DNA of 64,000 nucleotides, taken from NCBI GenBank assembly GCA_027603945.1, contig JADIIU010000032.1, positions 62,001-126,000 of the forward strand, given 5' to 3'. Source of the stretch: Terramyces sp. JEL0728. Taxonomy: Eukaryota; Chytridiomycota; Chytridiomycetes; Rhizophydiales; Terramycetaceae. Below, in pieces: positions 63,905 to 64,000 of the stretch. Within the stretch, counting starts at the first letter, position 1; the number at the start of each line of letters is the position of its first letter. The position numbers and the translations under genes are program-made. A model generated the notes under the pieces. The model did no database searches and was not told the origin of the DNA. It saw only the letters and a list, made by a program, of their open reading frames with translations.

Positions 63905-64000
63905 ATGGGAAAAAAAGAAAAAAAAGTTCTGCTAGTTTAACTGTAGGGTAAAAAGGGTGATACTGTCAAATATATTGCTAGAACACAAGCTGTTAGAAAG
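63905..64000 (+). CDS. NOP7: Pescadillo (PES1/NOP7), first exons (3' partial)
   Basis: Exon 1 (63905-63925) codes MGKKEKK; a 21-nt intron (63926-63946) follows; exon 2 runs to the window edge and codes GKKGDTVKYIARTQAVRK. The segment 'KKG...yItR.QAvrK' is the Pescadillo N-terminal signature. Pescadillo is the partner of BOP1/ERB1 (26934-29151) in the PeBoW complex for 60S subunit maturation. Most of the gene lies outside the window. Confidence 0.8.

Overview
The window is nuclear DNA of a compact, intron-rich eukaryote, almost certainly a fungus. A velvet-domain protein (2610-3197), a Byr4/Bfa1-type GAP subunit (31962-33215), a UsgS-like membrane protein (53684-54622) and a PIG-C/Gpi2 protein argue for Fungi. 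Tiny introns whose branch motif lies beside the 3' splice site recall microsporidia and their Rozellomycota relatives, but a full pyruvate carboxylase, a heme-pathway enzyme, eIF3d and velvet exclude a reduced microsporidian. Placement as an early-diverging fungus is inference. TAA, TAG and TGA all act as stops (standard code).

The main feature is splicing. By joining exons by hand against known protein families I placed about 99 introns in 27 genes. About 92 are only 19-23 nt long. They start GTA/GTN, carry a CTAAT/CTAAC/TTAAC-like branch motif and end in AG a few bases later. The few longer ones (40, 41, 42, 48, 60, 65 and 113 nt) each look special: one is two abutting minimal introns, one lacks a 3' AG, and the 113-nt one contains a C/D box snoRNA candidate. 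Most of these genes look broken until the introns are removed; they are not pseudogenes. Every spliced model is in frame from start to stop.

Layout. 1-6.9 kb: end of a membrane protein, a seven-helix protein, a SMI1/KNR4-like protein, velvet, a CDK9/Bur1 kinase, GPI2 and EAPP. 7-11.8 kb: eIF4AIII and an HLTF/Rad5-type helicase-RING protein. 11.8-18.4 kb: an ankyrin-like protein, a GT8 glycosyltransferase, a bacterial-type 'sensor' membrane protein, homocysteine methyltransferase, a GyrI-like protein and hydroxymethylbilane synthase. 18.6-29.2 kb: RRP15, MFSD5, a membrane protein, LSM14, an NT-C2 protein, a CCCH-Pumilio protein, an Alba/Rpp protein and BOP1. 29.2-34.7 kb: GH5 cellulase, ribosome recycling factor, Byr4/Bfa1 and eIF4A. 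35-43 kb: UTP20. 43-49.3 kb: two unknown genes, eIF3d with its intronic snoRNA, two tiny tandem paralogs and a USP10/Ubp3 protease. 49.5-57.3 kb: ribosomal proteins uL14 and eL27 as a divergent pair, UFD1, a mitotic cyclin, a UsgS-like protein and tomosyn. 57.5-64 kb: pyruvate carboxylase, a second ankyrin-like paralog, a secreted ML-domain protein, an unknown membrane protein and the first exons of Pescadillo.

Genes are packed tightly. Divergent start codons lie as close as 10 bp (GPI2/EAPP) and 19 bp (UsgS-like/tomosyn), and convergent stops are often 14-30 bp apart. Much of the content is ribosome biogenesis and translation (UTP20, RRP15, BOP1, PES1, uL14, eL27, eIF3d, eIF4A, eIF4AIII). 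I found no tRNA, rRNA, transposon, CRISPR or virus-like sequence.
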